DNA of 64,000 bases from Macrothele yani (Eukaryota > Arthropoda > Arachnida > Araneae > Macrothelidae). Location: the NCBI GenBank assembly GCA_039090855.1, contig CM076995.1, positions 120,664,270 through 120,728,269 of the forward strand, given 5' to 3'. The notes under the pieces are model-generated. The model was not told where the DNA came from, ran no database searches, and saw only the letters and a program-made list of their open reading frames with translations. Position 1 is the first letter of the stretch. Every line of letters starts with the position of its first letter. The position numbers and the translations under genes were made by a program. Below, in pieces: positions 10,134 through 22,649 of the stretch.

Positions 10134-12466
10134 TTTCAATCCAGCTTTTATTTAATAGAACTGGGAAGCCTGTTTTGGAAAAGACGAACTTCATTTTTAC
10201 ATATGTAATTTCATTACCAACATTTAAATGTTGCCAGATTAAAAAGATGTTACTGTTATTTTTTTTTACATGATGTCAGTTGCATTCCTCAAAAAAGATT
10301 TGAGAAAACAGATTTGAATGAACTGTGGTATGTTATCTTCTGACTTATAATTCCCATAAATGGAGCACAGCTCAACTGAATAATTATGTTAAAAAAAACA
10401 AAAACATATGAGAGCAATTGAAATTCCAGCTGTTTAATTCATCAGTATATTGACAGCAACATAATTTCCAACACATGCAATGAACTGTGAATGAAAAGGC
10501 CTGGTTACTTTGATAGCTTGCCCAGCAAGCATTTACACAGAATCTGCAGGTATAATTCTGTTCCATTGCATTGCATAAAAATGACAAAATGTACACTTAC
10601 TGTATTTCTCAACAACAAAAATAAAACATAGCAACAATAGTAAACTCCACATTGTATCATATAATTATTCACACTTAGATAACATTAATTTCATTAGAAG
10701 TTATTACAAATTGGCAAATGATGGAATTAATGAAAATGCAAACATACAGGGTTAAGAAAAGACTGAGTTTCAAAAAAGCTAAAAAAATCTGCACTGATGT
10801 TAAACTGTTATAAAGAAAAACAAACTACATAAAAATATACAGATAACAAAATCCATTTTTGTGGTTAGATTAATGTTACGTCATGTACTTATAACACCAA
10901 GAATAAAATCTTGGTTTATGGCATCACAGAAAACTATAGGCTTTTTCAATTTTCTTTGGAAATTATCATCATACACGATTTTAGGAATTCTTATAAATAA
11001 ACACGGGGGTGTGATAATACAGTTCACAAAACGAACACTTTGTAACACCAAGAGCGCTCAAGCTCTGTCTCACAATTCCTATCTATGTAGGTTGACACTA
11101 ATTAATGCATCACATCATTCCATAACAGCATCATCTTTGAACAGAAGCATCTCTGGAAAAACAGCAAAGCATTATCAATTGAATTTGAAAATTCCACAAA
11201 AATAAATACTAGATCCTTTACAAAACAGAAATTAACAAGTCACAAGAATTAAAATTGATACTCAAATTACTATTCATCAAAATCATATTGTCAGCTTGGT
11301 TTAAAAAAGTTTTGAAGACTGCAATAATTTTTTTAAGCACTGCACTCGGCTCACAATTACCTTAATTTTCAGGCTAAGAGCCACGGCTCTTATTGTAAGA
11401 AAAATGTAAAATGTGGTTTACCTGCCCTGCAGCTCATATGCTGACACCCAGAATTTATTTCTGAACAACTGTTCAACAAATAGCAATTTTTAGTTTGTGT
11501 GTGAAATCACTCTCACAGTAAATAGCCACAAATATCCCCCCCCACTTTTTGAACTATGTTTATCTCTGCAAGGTCATTGAGAATGCGAGAAAGATCCATC
11601 ACTGCCATTTTCTTTCAGTGATTTGTCTTTTCCACTTTTCTTGCAAAAGTTTTTTAGAAGACAGCAAAATCTATTAAAAATACTTTTGTTATGTCATGAA
11701 ATTCAGTATTAATGAGAAAGGAACAACATGGTCAGCAATACCTTAAAAACCAAATATAAAATACTGGAATTTGTGGCAATCATCCTATGTTTCTGTCACA
11801 TCACAACCTGCAGCACTTTTGAGAATTCAGTGTTGTTTTAGAAAATAGGGTTGAAACTGTTATCAAAAATAACATTAGTGGGTTTTCACCCAAACAGTAA
11901 AAGTACCTGAAATTAATAACATAAGCGGCTTTTATTTCTTCTTTCCAGTGCCATTCTACTTTATCCATTCACTTACTTATATACCGTTTTCATGAAAATT
12001 ATTTGGTTAATATCGAATGTTTAGCCAAATATAATTATAATTCATGAACACTCCTTTTTAAAAAATGACTAATATTTTTCTACTTTTGTTCAGATACTTT
12101 GGATAGCACAAACAATTTTTTTGAACAAAAACTAACACCAGTAATTCATGCCATGAAAATGGTATTTACAAGCTGATCATTCTTTAAGAATTATTGTTAA
12201 TCTCAAATAAATAATAAAGGAAAGAACATCCTAAATTTTCAATGCCATCTATTTCACTTTTATATTCACTCATTAAATAACTGAAAATACTTAAAAAAAA
12301 GTATTATGTAAAAATGATCTTAAAAATATGCAAGTAGTTTAGGGAGTGATCCAAACGTGTTATGATTTATCTGGCTAAGAGATTACAAAATTTTGGGGTG
12401 CAGCACTTCTGCCAAGAATTTGTTTCCTAAATTGCAATTTTCGTGAGGTGTGGCTTTTACACTGAC

Positions 12467-12500
<34 letters not shown>

Positions 12501-12946
12501 CATTATATGACATCTCCATTACAGCAAGCATAGTTCCCGTAATCATTTCTTGCAGTGTAATTTTAAATGCACATTTTTAACATATGAAAAAAGTTTATAT
12601 ATAATTGAAAACACCTGATCATATGTTTAAATAGATATTAAGGTGCTTTGACATGAAGACATTTAAAAAATAATGGCATGAAGACTTGAATTACAGACGT
12701 TTTAAAGTGGACATAGTAGAGACAAAGAATAAAAAGGACAAACATTTCTTTTTAAAAGCAAGCAGGAGTGTACCAACATGTTCTTTTCGAAAACAAGCAT
12801 GAACATTTTTCTTTCCTGCATAAATTGTTGAAAAACAGTGGAGAAAAACTACACATCTGAAGACTGCCCAGAAAATGAACTGTAGAAAGGGTGTTAACCT
12901 GACTATGTACAAAATAAAATCTTCAGAATTGATGGGTGCACTATAC
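10134..12946. other. AT-rich stretch without recognisable genes
   Basis: Contains a 28-base poly-T run at 12469-12496 and many short A/T runs. Reading frames such as 10861-11205 and 12691-12999 carry no domain that I know. No transposon ends found. Confidence 0.4.
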
Positions 12947-12954
12947 ACTGCTAA

Positions 12955-13979
12955 CAGTGGCGTATATTCAAGGCTAGCTGTGAAGCCCAGAGAATGCACA
13001 AATAAAAGTAGATTATCAACATTATTAAATGTTTTGCTGCGAAAAAGAACACGTTCAGATTAGCTTCTTTTGACTAAGAGAATCAGTTTGGCGAGCAAAG
13101 ACCAACGGAGCTTTTAGTGAAGGGATGGTGTTATCGTAACTCAACTTCCTCTACCAGTCCTCGCTGTTCTGATTCAAAGACCAATACGATCGCCAGCTAG
13201 TGGTTCCATGACATGAATGGGCCATTGCTTTGGGCGATGGCTCACTCAGAAAAGAGAGGACATTGGACTACATTAGTCACTCGCATGCTCCCATTCATAA
13301 CAGCATGAATTTTGTGAGAGTTGTTTCAGTGTGTGAAGTGTCAATGAATTAAAATCCGTGATATTATATCATAAATTCGTGGCTTTGTTGGATTTGAACT
13401 GTTTTGATAATTTTTGTGAAAGCTTTCCTTAACATCTACTGTCAGAACTTAAAGAACTCTATGCTTCAAATTTTGATACAGCTTGACTAAAAATGAACTG
13501 GAAGTGTTTTATTCCCTTGATGAATACAAAAAGAAATCAGTAAGAGACATTGCATACATTGGACATTGTGTTTAGTGAGGTGTACAAATTAGTGGACCTA
13601 ACGTTAAAGTTTGCATCAACAATTGCAACTGTTGAAAGAAGTTTTTCTGCATTAAAAAGAATCAAGATATATTTTAGGGCGACACAAGAACATTTACATT
13701 TGAGCAACTTGGCTGGCTGTTTTGTCAATAAAGAAAAACTTTCTTCGTAAATATGAAAAAGTACTCAGAAGAAACTTTATGAAAACTCAACACTCAAGTT
13801 TTTACAAAAGGAAAGAATGGAGTTCATGTACAAATAAGTTCAAATTCTAATCCTCAAAACTAAAAAACAAAACAAAACCTACTTCTATTATTTAACTGAA
13901 AAATAAACTTCACAATTAAAAAAAAAACATGGGGGGGGGGGGGAGGGAGATAGGGTATTGGGCGCAAGATACACCACTG
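12955..13979 (+). mobile_element. hAT element relic
   Basis: The left end CAGTGGCGTATATTCAAG and the reversed right end CAGTGGTGTATCTTGCGC form short inverted repeats. The flanking 8-mers ACTGCTAA (12947-12954) and ACCGATAA (13980-13987) match at 6 of 8, as expected of an old hAT target duplication. The hAT dimerisation domain inside supports the call. Confidence 0.75.
13550..13749 (+). pseudogene. hAT transposase C-terminal dimerisation domain
   Basis: The frame contains STIATVERSFSALKRIK followed by a hydrophobic SNLAGCFVNKE stretch. This is the conserved hAT C-terminal motif (ATVERSFS.LKRIKT.LR......L..LA...I). The BED finger and RNase-H core are absent from the short element. The nearest relatives are the TTF-type/ZMYM-like hAT proteins. 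Confidence 0.88.
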
Positions 13980-13987
13980 ACCGATAA

Positions 13988-15794
13988 TCATAAATTGGAT
14001 TTTAACAGAATTCTTTGTGTCAAGATTGTCCTAAATATGCAAGAAGAAAACTTTTTGGAAGTACATGAAGGTATGGTAAAGTGTGAAAATGAATAGTTTC
14101 TAGTATGTGCAATAAAATGATGATGAGATGGCAGGTACTGTATGTATGTTGGTAGATGTAGAAATCATGTTGGAAATTCTCATTAGCTATGACTATGAGC
14201 ATCTCAATTTTGAAGTCACCCATTTTAAGATCTTATAGGAGGGGGTACACACTGCACATGATACGAGCTGCATGTACATCAAACTTACCATTGATTTACA
14301 TGTGCATGTCAATAAGTATGAACACTGTATAGAAAAACTAAATGACTGTTTTGTGAGCCATCCAAACAGACCTAATATTTTACTGCAAGTTTACATTGAA
14401 CTTTTCAATAACTTGGTTTAAGATACTCCTAGATTTTACTCAGATTTAAATAAATAAAATCACTTTTAAATTTGAAGCATTCATATTTTTTGAAAATACG
14501 AAGAATGTTTCAAAATTATTTACCTCAAAACTAATTTTATTTAAATGACTTGGTTTCTGACATAGTAACTTGGTTGGTTGGTCTTTATTGGTACAAAGGC
14601 CTCAATGGGCCACAAAGCACCAAATCCAATTATTAAAATAGTAACGAAAACAATTTATATTAAAACACGTATGTCAGAAAAATTAATGGTATAAATGGGT
14701 GATGCAACAAAGAAATGATATCAAAGAAAACACATCACAATGACTGTTTAAAAGTCAACTAAGGGTTTCTGAGTTGTTTGGTAAAATGGGTAAAAGAAAG
14801 AAACTAGCATGTTCACGAACAAAACGACGAAATAAGTACAACAGAGGTACACGTGCCACACATAGGGGCTATGTCGCCACTCAGCAAACAGCCATGAGCA
14901 AAAGTGCAGACATGCTAGTGCAACCTCCTTACTGTTCCAGTGATGTGTTCAGACTCCAAGATCTGGTTTGATACAATGCAGTTTATTTTCCATCTGTTCG
15001 TCCCACAGACTTCCACATTCTCTTGATATGAACAAGAAAGTGCAAATTGTAGTGAAACAGTGGCAACAGTTCCGACATAGCAACCATTTGCTGTTTAGTA
15101 TGTTTGAACTACAGTCGTGCCCACTTGTAACAAAGCCATTTATTAGCGAATTTATGATTATAGCAAAGAAACTGCCATTCCCCTTGATTTAGGTAGAAAA
15201 CTGCATGATAGACTTATGAAATCAAAATTCCTGGATATTGATGTATTTAAAGTGTTGAAAATCCTTTACTGTGTTGCCCAATACTTGGTGTTAAAGAACA
15301 GAAGAATGTCTGAAAAATAAAGCAAGAAAAAAGCAAACCTCTAACATCTGCAATTGCTTTTCAGAGAAGAAGTTTTTTAGAGGGTTGTTGGAACGAAAGA
15401 ATAAAGCAGGTGGCTGGGACAGTGGAAAGAGAACTTGGCATCACCTTGTAAGTGGTTTTAGCTCAGTGATGCCCATTTCCTGTCCAGACATAAACAAATG
15501 GCTACTTTCTAGCAGTGAGGGGTAACAGGTGTTTGTATTATCTACAGTACTCCAGAACACCCCTCCCATAGCAATGAGAGATTTCAGAGTTGAAGTATAT
15601 AGGTGGACAAAGAAGGGGCATTGCTAGACCCCTAAATTCCCAAAGGGAAATTCAGTTTGAGATGCTGTTTGCACACATGGCAATCAAACAGTTATATTTT
15701 CCTGTTCCTCTTGGGATAATAACTTGTTAACATGGTTTTCATTCCAAACTGTCCTCAGCAATGCATTAGTCATGTGTAAAATTTTGCAACACCT
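13988..15794. other. stretch without recognisable genes
   Basis: No coding homology recognised; the frames at 14774-14971 and 14968-15192 have no known motif. The segment at about 14574-14640 (GGTACAAAGGCCTCAATGG) looks like the 3' end of a dispersed repeat, but no second copy is in the window. Confidence 0.4.
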
Positions 15795-15982
15795 TCAAAG
15801 TGCTGAATTTGAAGTAAAAAAGGGTCATCATAAAGAACTGTGATGGGGGACAGAAAGTGGCGAAAGAATACAGTCTTTTCAGAGTTATTATCCACAATTT
15901 TAAGAACTGACAGCACATCTTTGTGGAGTTAGCAAAGCCAGAAAGTGCTGCCAAATGGAAGGTATGCCCAGCTCTCTATATA

Positions 15983-16987
15983 CAGGGTTACAAGGAAAGT
16001 CCTTGATCAGGCCAGTATCTCACGAACTATGGCAGTTATCAATTTACTTCTTGTGCAGTTGTACAGGAAACCCCCTATGGCGCACACAATAACACCACAA
16101 GGGATGCCCTCACCCCCTTTGGGAGGGTTGAGGGGGCTATCATGCTCCCCTTTGCAGATAATGCGAAAAAGTCAGTTACAAACTTGTTCAGCGAGGCCAA
16201 AATAGTACAAAAATGCTTTTGTCCCATAACAAAAGATGGAAGGGGACCGGGAATGTGGCCCCAAGAAAATCACAACATCCGGAAGCAATGACAGAGTATT
16301 TAGACAAGAACTTATTACTTAGAACTCATCTAAACTGGTAAGTTCTAAGTAAATGAAAGCACAAAGGAATAGTTTTCCTACAAACATTATCAACAGTTCT
16401 TGTTCTGAAATAAAACACAGTTCCTTGACACATTCAGTATCAGACTTTGATGTCCAGTACAGTAACAAATTCACTGAGACAAGGAGAAATAGCATAAAGT
16501 GGCAAAACACTCATCCAATAGGAAAATTGTATGTACATCTAATTGATTTGCATACATGGCGAAGCTTTCGACTTCCTGTCACTGGCTTACAAAGTGTTGG
16601 CATACCGACCACACATATCTTTTTTGTATTCTGACGATGGAGCAGAAAGCACATTTGAAATCCATGCAGGATTATGCTTCGGACACAGCAACTCGGGTAA
16701 CTTTCCACTTTTTTCGCATTTGGAGAGTCCCCTTCCATCTTTTGTTATAAGACAAAAACATTTATGTACTATTTTTGCCTTGCTGAACAAGTTTGTAATT
16801 GACTTTTTGCCCTATTTGCAATGGGGGGAAGGAGAGGGGGATAGCTCCCTCCAGGGGTCGAGCGGATCCCTCGTGGTCGTATTGTGTGTGTGATAGGGGT
16901 TTCCCATACAACTGCACAAGAAGTAAATCGCCAACTGCCATAGTTCGCGAGATATTGGCCTGATCACGGACTTTCCTTGTAACCCTG
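15983..16987. mobile_element. Tc/mariner-like element with ~260-bp TIRs
   Basis: Ends CAGGGTTACAAGGAAAGTCC and its complement, flanked by TA (15981-15982, 16988-16989). The inverted repeats extend about 260 bp (to about 16245 and from about 16734). The middle has no recognisable transposase. The ends and early sequence (aggaaagtcc, cgaactatggcag) resemble the element at 19135-20223, so the two are likely relatives. It interrupts the Tigger relic. Confidence 0.88.
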
Positions 16988-17671
16988 TATGTAGACATAA
17001 CAGAAGCTTTACTTCACTGGTTAACAGCAGCCAGGGCCCAAAAACTGCCAGTGAGAGGAATAATAATCCAAAGAAAAGTTAGACCCGAGCTTGGCATCAG
17101 GGTATGATAACTGTGATCTGGAAACTGGCTGGTTACAAAGATTTAAAAGGCTGCCACAATATTACTAGCAATCCTGTGATTGGGTATTTGTGAGAAGCAC
17201 GCATAGCCACAATGAATGACTAAATTGCATACTAATGCATTATTCATTGCCAGACATTTACAATGCTGATCAAACAAGACTGTTTCATCAGATGCTGCAA
17301 TCTAAGGGCATTCGTGATAACAAGTTTGAAGGTGCAAAAGAAAGTAAGCAGCATAACACTGTGCTGCTTTGTGTTAACATGAATGGCAGTGACAAACAAA
17401 AACCTTTAATTACAGAAAATGTGTCAATCCAAGATGTTTTAAAAGAGTAGATATGCCATTACTTCCTATCTTGTACCACAACAACAGTCAAGCTTTGATG
17501 ACCCAAACCCTTTTCTGGTAGTGGCTCATTGCGTCCGATATCAAATCTTTGGAAAATCTTGCTGCAAGTAGACAATTGTACAGCATACAATACTGCACTT
17601 GGAATGACAGCAGCGAAGCCATTGGTGCACCCACGGAGGGGGCTTTGGGGGATTAAGCCCCCTCCAAGGAG

Positions 17672-18004
17672 ATTAAGAGCGACGTACATCACAAATTAAA
17701 CATTCAAAAATATTATTTTACATGTTCAAAACATTACATAGTGCCTTCTTCCCAAAGCAATTAAGAGCGACTTTACATCACAAATTAAACATTCAAAAAT
17801 ATTTTACATGTTTAAAACATTACATAGTGTCCTCTGTTATATGGTGTCTTCTTCCCAAAGCCCCAAAGATATTAAGAGCGACGCACGTCACAAATTAAAC
17901 ATTCAACATTAAAATTTTACATGTTAAAAATTACATAGTGTTTTCTATTACATGGCGTCTTCTTCCCAAAGCCCCAAAGAGATTAAGAGCGATGTATGTC
18001 ACAA
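17672..18004. repeat. tandem repeat, 3+ units of about 88-111 bp
   Basis: ATTAAGAGCGA recurs at 17672, 17760, 17871 and 17982, giving periods of 88, 111 and 111 bp. Each unit also shares CACAAATTAAACATTCA and CTTCTTCCCAAAGC. The last unit is partial. The first unit lacks a ~23-bp segment present in the others. Confidence 0.93.
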
Positions 18005-18055
18005 CCGTATATAAACTATGTGTACACTGTAAACTATATATATATATATATATAT

Positions 18056-18932
18056 ATACTATAAAGATACCTAAGCAAAAAAAAACACATATATAATTTT
18101 GACTCACACCTAGTACAACATAGAAAAGGTTATGTATCTACCTGTGTGAGTAAAAGGAGAAAAGAAAAAAATAAAATAAAACAACTGAATGTAGAAGGTG
18201 TCGAGAATACTGAGCCTTGGCTTTATCAAGGACCAGCAAAAACTCTGCATTTTCTCACTTCCACAAAGACCTAGTTGGAAATGGGTTTCTGCAAGGCCAT
18301 AGATGCAAGTAACATTCCCACCTAAAATAGTTTAAAAAATATATATATAAGTCATGTCCTCCGTAGAGTAGCATGACCTAGCACTAGTTAACAATTTCGC
18401 TTGCATCCATTAACCTTCATGGCCCGACCCATGCTCTTCATCTATTACTATTAAACAGAGAAAGAAGATTAAAGAGAACTCAAGCTGTGAGAGTGACTCT
18501 CACAGCTTGAGTTCTCTTTAATCTTCTTCTCTCTGTTTAATAGTAATAGATGAAGAGCATGGGTCGGGCCATGAAGGTTAATGGATGCAAGCGAAATTGT
18601 TAACTAGTGCTAGGTCATGCTACTCTACGGAGGACATGACTTATATATATATTTTTTAAACTATTTTAGGTGGGAATGTTACTTGCATCTATGGCCTTGC
18701 AGAAACCCATTTCCAACTAGGTCTTTGTGGAAGTGAGAAAATGCAGAGTTTTTGCTGGTCCTTGATAAAGCCAAGGCTCAGTATTCTCGACACCTTCTAC
18801 ATTCAGTTGTTTTATTTTATTTTTCTTTTCTCCTTTACTCACACAGGTAGATACATAACCTTTTCTATGTTGTACTAGGTGTGAGTCAAAATTATATATG
18901 TGTTTTTTTTTGCTTAGGTATCTTTATAGTAT
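18056..18932. repeat. 877-bp near-perfect palindrome
   Basis: Arms 18056-18494 and 18496-18932 are reverse complements with a single-base centre at 18495. I found only small indels, for example a purine run near 18470 and an A run near 18168. The left arm starts directly at a (TA)n run at about 18036-18057. No coding sequence is recognised in the arms. Confidence 0.95.
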
Positions 18933-19045
18933 GTGAATTCTGAATTTTCAAAACTGCTGCGTTGCGCGTTTTGATTTTCAGGTTATTTTGCACCCTTCGT
19001 TTTAAATTCTAAAATTTTTTCCTTAGTCTTCAGTTTTGCTCTTAA

Positions 19046-19046
<1 letters not shown>

Positions 19047-19080
<34 letters not shown>
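19047..19080. repeat. (TA)n microsatellite
   Basis: About 33 bp of uninterrupted TA, between the palindrome and the long-TIR transposon. Confidence 0.9.
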
Positions 19081-19081
<1 letters not shown>

Positions 19082-19134
19082 TATTAAGAAGAAACTGAAG
19101 CTAAAAATTTTTTTTACTCGTATATAGATATATA

Positions 19135-20223
19135 CAGGGTGCATAGGAAAGTCCCTTTAAGCCTGAAATAACTTGCGAACGGAGAGAGGTACAGTTAAGC
19201 AAGTGAGGTACCAGGGTAACAGTATAGTAAAGCAACTACACCCGATCGAATGCAACCAATAGCTGTGCCCCTAGTGGGGAAATGCGGAAGTTAGTCATTG
19301 CAAATCGAAAACGAAAAGAGATAGAGCAAAATTTCCAATTACAAAGTTGTAGAGCATCAATTAATTAGTACAAAACGACATTTGTTTCACACAGATAAGA
19401 TAAATTGTCACCTGAATACCCTAAAATGTCCAAAATCACTGCACGACCTTTTGTGTGAATGTTTGAAGGGAACAGGCATAGGTATGAGCAAATACACACA
19501 ATTTATTGCATAAATGTGTACTTATGTGATTACAGTTTGATGACGTCAGACAAAACAAAAAAGGCAAACTGGCGCACAGTGATAAAAAGTTAATGTTGAG
19601 TATGTTCGCCATTGCCCACGATACACATTTGCATTCGTGAAAGTAACTCTGCATGCCCATTCCTCAGCATGGAAGGTGTCCCACTATTGCAAGCATCTGT
19701 AACACGACGATGTAGATCCAGCAGACTTGTAGGCGCTGTTGCATACACCCGATTTTTGGGAGTGAGTGAAGCTTGCCATTCTCACATAGCGTACGTAGAC
19801 CTAAACTTCTGATCAGGGTACATCCTGCTACAGGTTTTTATATCGTAGGTACGGTACAATGTTACAATCTACATTTGCATACGGCTACATTTGCGAAATG
19901 TGAATATGCACATTCGAATCGTCGCACATCGATTTTGGACATTTTTGGGTATTCAGGCGACGATTTATCTTATCTGTGCGAAACAAATGTGGTTTTGTAC
20001 TAATGAATTGATGCTCTACAACTTTGTAATTGGAAATTTTGCTCTCTCTTTTAGTTTTCGATTTGCAATGGCTAACGCCCGCATTTCGCCACTAGGGGGT
20101 GCTGTTATCGGTTGCATTCGATCGGGCGTAGTCGCTTTACTATACCGTTATCTCACTTGCATAACTGTACCTCTCTGCGTTCGCAAGCTATTTCAGGCTA
20201 AAGGGGCTTTCCTATGTGCCCTG
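19135..20223 (-). mobile_element. Tc/mariner-like element with ~310-bp TIRs
   Basis: Ends CAGGGTGCATAGGAAAGTCC and its near complement, with TA at 19133-19134 and 20224-20225. Inverted repeats of roughly 310 bp run from 19135 to about 19443 and from about 19915 to 20223. The unique middle contains a short transposase remnant on the minus strand. Long inverted arms with a shrunken core suggest an internally deleted derivative. Confidence 0.9.
19597..19737 (-). pseudogene. transposase C-terminal fragment
   Basis: The minus strand reads PTSLLDLHRRVTDACNSG, then TPSMLRNGHAELLSRMQMC and GNGEH. This matches the C-terminus of arthropod mariner-superfamily transposases (L..R..DAC....P.ML...W.EL..R...C....G.HIEH). 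Only this tail remains. Confidence 0.65.
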
Positions 20224-20913
20224 TATATAGCTTCCTCCAACAGGAATTCCTGGGTGCGCCACTGAGCGAAGCTGGTATTTTTACCTCCCAATAAAATATG
20301 AAATTGCAGCCTCTAGACCAAGACATAATTGTAAATCATAAAAGTTTTTACAGACAGTTTATTGCCAAATGCCTCCTCCTAAATTTGTGTTAAGGTTCTG
20401 ATATAAAAATTGACATATGAATGGCTGACTTTGTTCGCCAAGCATTGAATCGGACAACACAACTTGTGGTGCAAAACTGCTTCCAAAAAACTAGCCCCCT
20501 CCCCCTCACCAAGAGCTCTCAGCACATAGCAATGGCTCTTAAAGAAGTAGATCCTGAATATTAGTTCAAACATGGGACAAAATTGTGCAGAACAAACTAA
20601 ACGACTGAAATGTTCCCAGGACTTTTGCACTGCTGGTGATTAAGTTGTAATCCTACTTCTAGAAGATGTTGTGATCATGAATCAAATCCAATGGAAACGG
20701 AATGAATTTTTAGGATTCCGATACAAATGAAGAGAATGCAATTACAAGAACAACATTACTATCTGCATCTGCAGTATCTTCGTTGAACACCATAGCAACA
20801 TTTTTTAGGTCATACAACATGTATACTTCTAGTGCAGCAGAAAAGCTATGGGATATTCACAAAAAGTGTACCTAAAGTTAGTTTTTCCTATCCACTGGAA
20901 CCAAACATATATA

Positions 20914-21739
20914 CAGTAAAACCTCAAAAATCCGACATCAACAGGACAGGAAGAGTGCTGGATTTGTGAAAATTCCGGATTTTTTAAGCTATCCAAAAAT
21001 TGTGTAACTGGCATTACGTAAAAATGTACTTACATGTAACAGGTCAGTTTAACGAAAATTTGTATGTCTACGCCTTATAAACATGAAGGGTTTGCGCTGC
21101 CGATCACATTCTTCGCAATTTGAGAAAAAAAAAAATAGTTTTGTCAAAAATATTGGGGAATACCTTTTTGCACTATTTATTATAAAACTCAATCGAAAAA
21201 ATTGAATTTCGCAAATGGTTAGGCAAAAACTTGAAAAAAGCCAGAGCAACCACTAGGGCTGGGTGACGTATCGATACATCGCGAAAACCAGATGTGAATT
21301 TTACATCGAAGTTACGGTTTTACGACTGACAAAACTGCGATACATCGCGAAGGCGATTACCACGATGCATCATGAAGGCCGATGTAGATGTCATTACACG
21401 ATCGAATCCACGTACTGCCACCACCAAGCACAGATAATTATTTGAAACATACAGATCATCAGACATGCATTTCAAGCATACACGCTGATTCATCGCCTCA
21501 TTGGTCTGCGTCACTTCAGCGAGGCCCAATGAGATGGCAAATTTCAGAAATCTTCCAATGTTGCACATAGACGGCTATTGGCAATTCGCACGCTGAGATC
21601 CGATGATTTCTCGATGTGTTGTTGAGATGGTACGTCAGGAGATTCCTATGGTTATTGGTCAAACATTGGATGTTCTCACGAAAACGAAATCAGAAAAGTG
21701 CCAGATTTCTAAAGTTGCCGGATTTTTGAGGTTTTACTA
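20914..21739. mobile_element. pogo-like MITE
   Basis: Left end CAGTAAAACCTCAAAAATCCG and right end GGATTTTTGAGGTTTTACT(A) form inverted repeats, with TA at 20912-20913 and 21740-21741. The last right-hand base is A instead of the expected G. The middle holds a segment beginning AGGGCTGGGTGACG at 21256, which resembles a hAT terminus without a partner. Confidence 0.78.
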
Positions 21740-21744
21740 TATAT

Positions 21745-22335
21745 GTACTGTTTTTATATACATATTACATAGTGATAATGCATTTATTCAATATATTTTT
21801 TATAACAAAGTTTGCATCAGGTCTCTTGGACTTTGTTATAAACAGGCATAACTGTATATCACAATTTTTTTTTCCAAGTAGAAAATTAGGGAACTTTAAT
21901 TCAATAAAAAAAATCCACAGCTGGTAGTTTAAGAATGTCAACCTTCAGAAGATAAAAAAGAAAATGCAAAATAATGGCTATTTACACTTTCTCTGCCAGC
22001 GGGCGCATGCTCCTTCTGTAGAAATTGCCCTGGGGGCCAGATAAACAGAAGTAAATATCTGAAGTTCCAGTAATGGGATTCCCAAAATATTTATACCACC
22101 TACTAGTTGGCTGACCACAAGTCCATTTATAGCAAAACATGCAGAAGTTGTGTGCGACCGACGTAGCCCAAAAGCTAAACGTGATGTTGTATAGGCCATA
22201 CAGGCATGGGCAACTTCATACAAGCTTATGTAAACAAGTTAGTAAAATCATGCAATGCATTGATTATGATACACTTTCCAACATACCAAAAATCATTACT
22301 AAAGTTATGAAGAACATGGCTGTAGAATAATTCTT
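21745..22335. other. stretch without recognisable genes
   Basis: AT-rich, with short chance frames on both strands. No repeat ends recognised. Confidence 0.4.
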
Positions 22336-22337
22336 GC

Positions 22338-22640
22338 TCCTATGCCCTGACCTTTGATCCCATTTCGATGATATTTAAGCAGAACTGGTTAAGTATACTT
22401 CCGAAACAACGTGATAAAGTTTTGTCTCGATTGAAACATTTTTATGTAAGTTATGACGCATAAGGGCGATAAAATGCATCCCGCTCTTATGTCCTGACCT
22501 TTGACCCCATTTTGCCCGTTTTCAATAGCGTTTGTCCCCAGATGGTCCCCTACCACATACTGAAATTTCATCGAAATCGAACCATTTTTACGCGAGTTAT
22601 CATGCGGACGGACAGACAGACAAAGTCGAGGCAAATGCGC
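22338..22640 (+). repeat. two-unit tandem repeat, ~146 bp
   Basis: CTATGCCCTGACCTTTGATC at 22341 recurs as CTTATGTCCTGACCTTTGAC at 22486. Each is followed by a similar segment ending in a GAAACATTTTTA / GAACCATTTTTA motif. The second unit runs into GGACGGACAGACAGAC, a tag seen at the end of dispersed invertebrate repeats. Confidence 0.7.
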
Positions 22641-22649
22641 TTTTTCAAC

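Larger units (their letters stand above)
17620..20264. mobile_element. hAT-like element, 2.6 kb, perfect 8-bp TSD
   Basis: The 8-mer AGCGAAGC occurs at 17612-17619 and again at 20265-20272. The bases just inside are inverted repeats: CATTGGTGCACCCACGGAG on the left and, reversed, CAGTGGCGCACCCAGGAAT on the right. The Tigger coding relic reads on directly after the right duplication. No hAT coding sequence is seen. The interior carries the tandem repeat at 17672, the palindrome at 18056 and the transposon at 19135. Confidence 0.8.
15795..20640 (+). pseudogene. Tigger (pogo) transposase relic, split by two insertions
   Basis: Four fragments in the expected order give one Tigger-type protein. 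At about 15810-15960 is the psq-like helix-turn-helix (CDGGQ-KVAKEYSLFRV). At about 16993-17090 is the CENP-B-like domain (DITEALLHWLTAARAQKLPV). At 17235-17560 is the DDE core (IYNADQT, KQHNTVLLCVNMNGSDKQKP, HNNSQALMT). At about 20280-20470 is the C-terminal part (LQPLDQDIIVNHK..YRQ). Two transposons interrupt it, at 15983-16987 and 17620-20264. Further stops and shifts are scattered. The order of fragments across the insertions is itself evidence for the insertion boundaries. Confidence 0.82.

Noticed and set aside
21256..21570. hAT element starting AGGGCTGGGTGACG within the pogo-like MITE
   Set aside because: No matching right terminus or 8-bp duplication was found.
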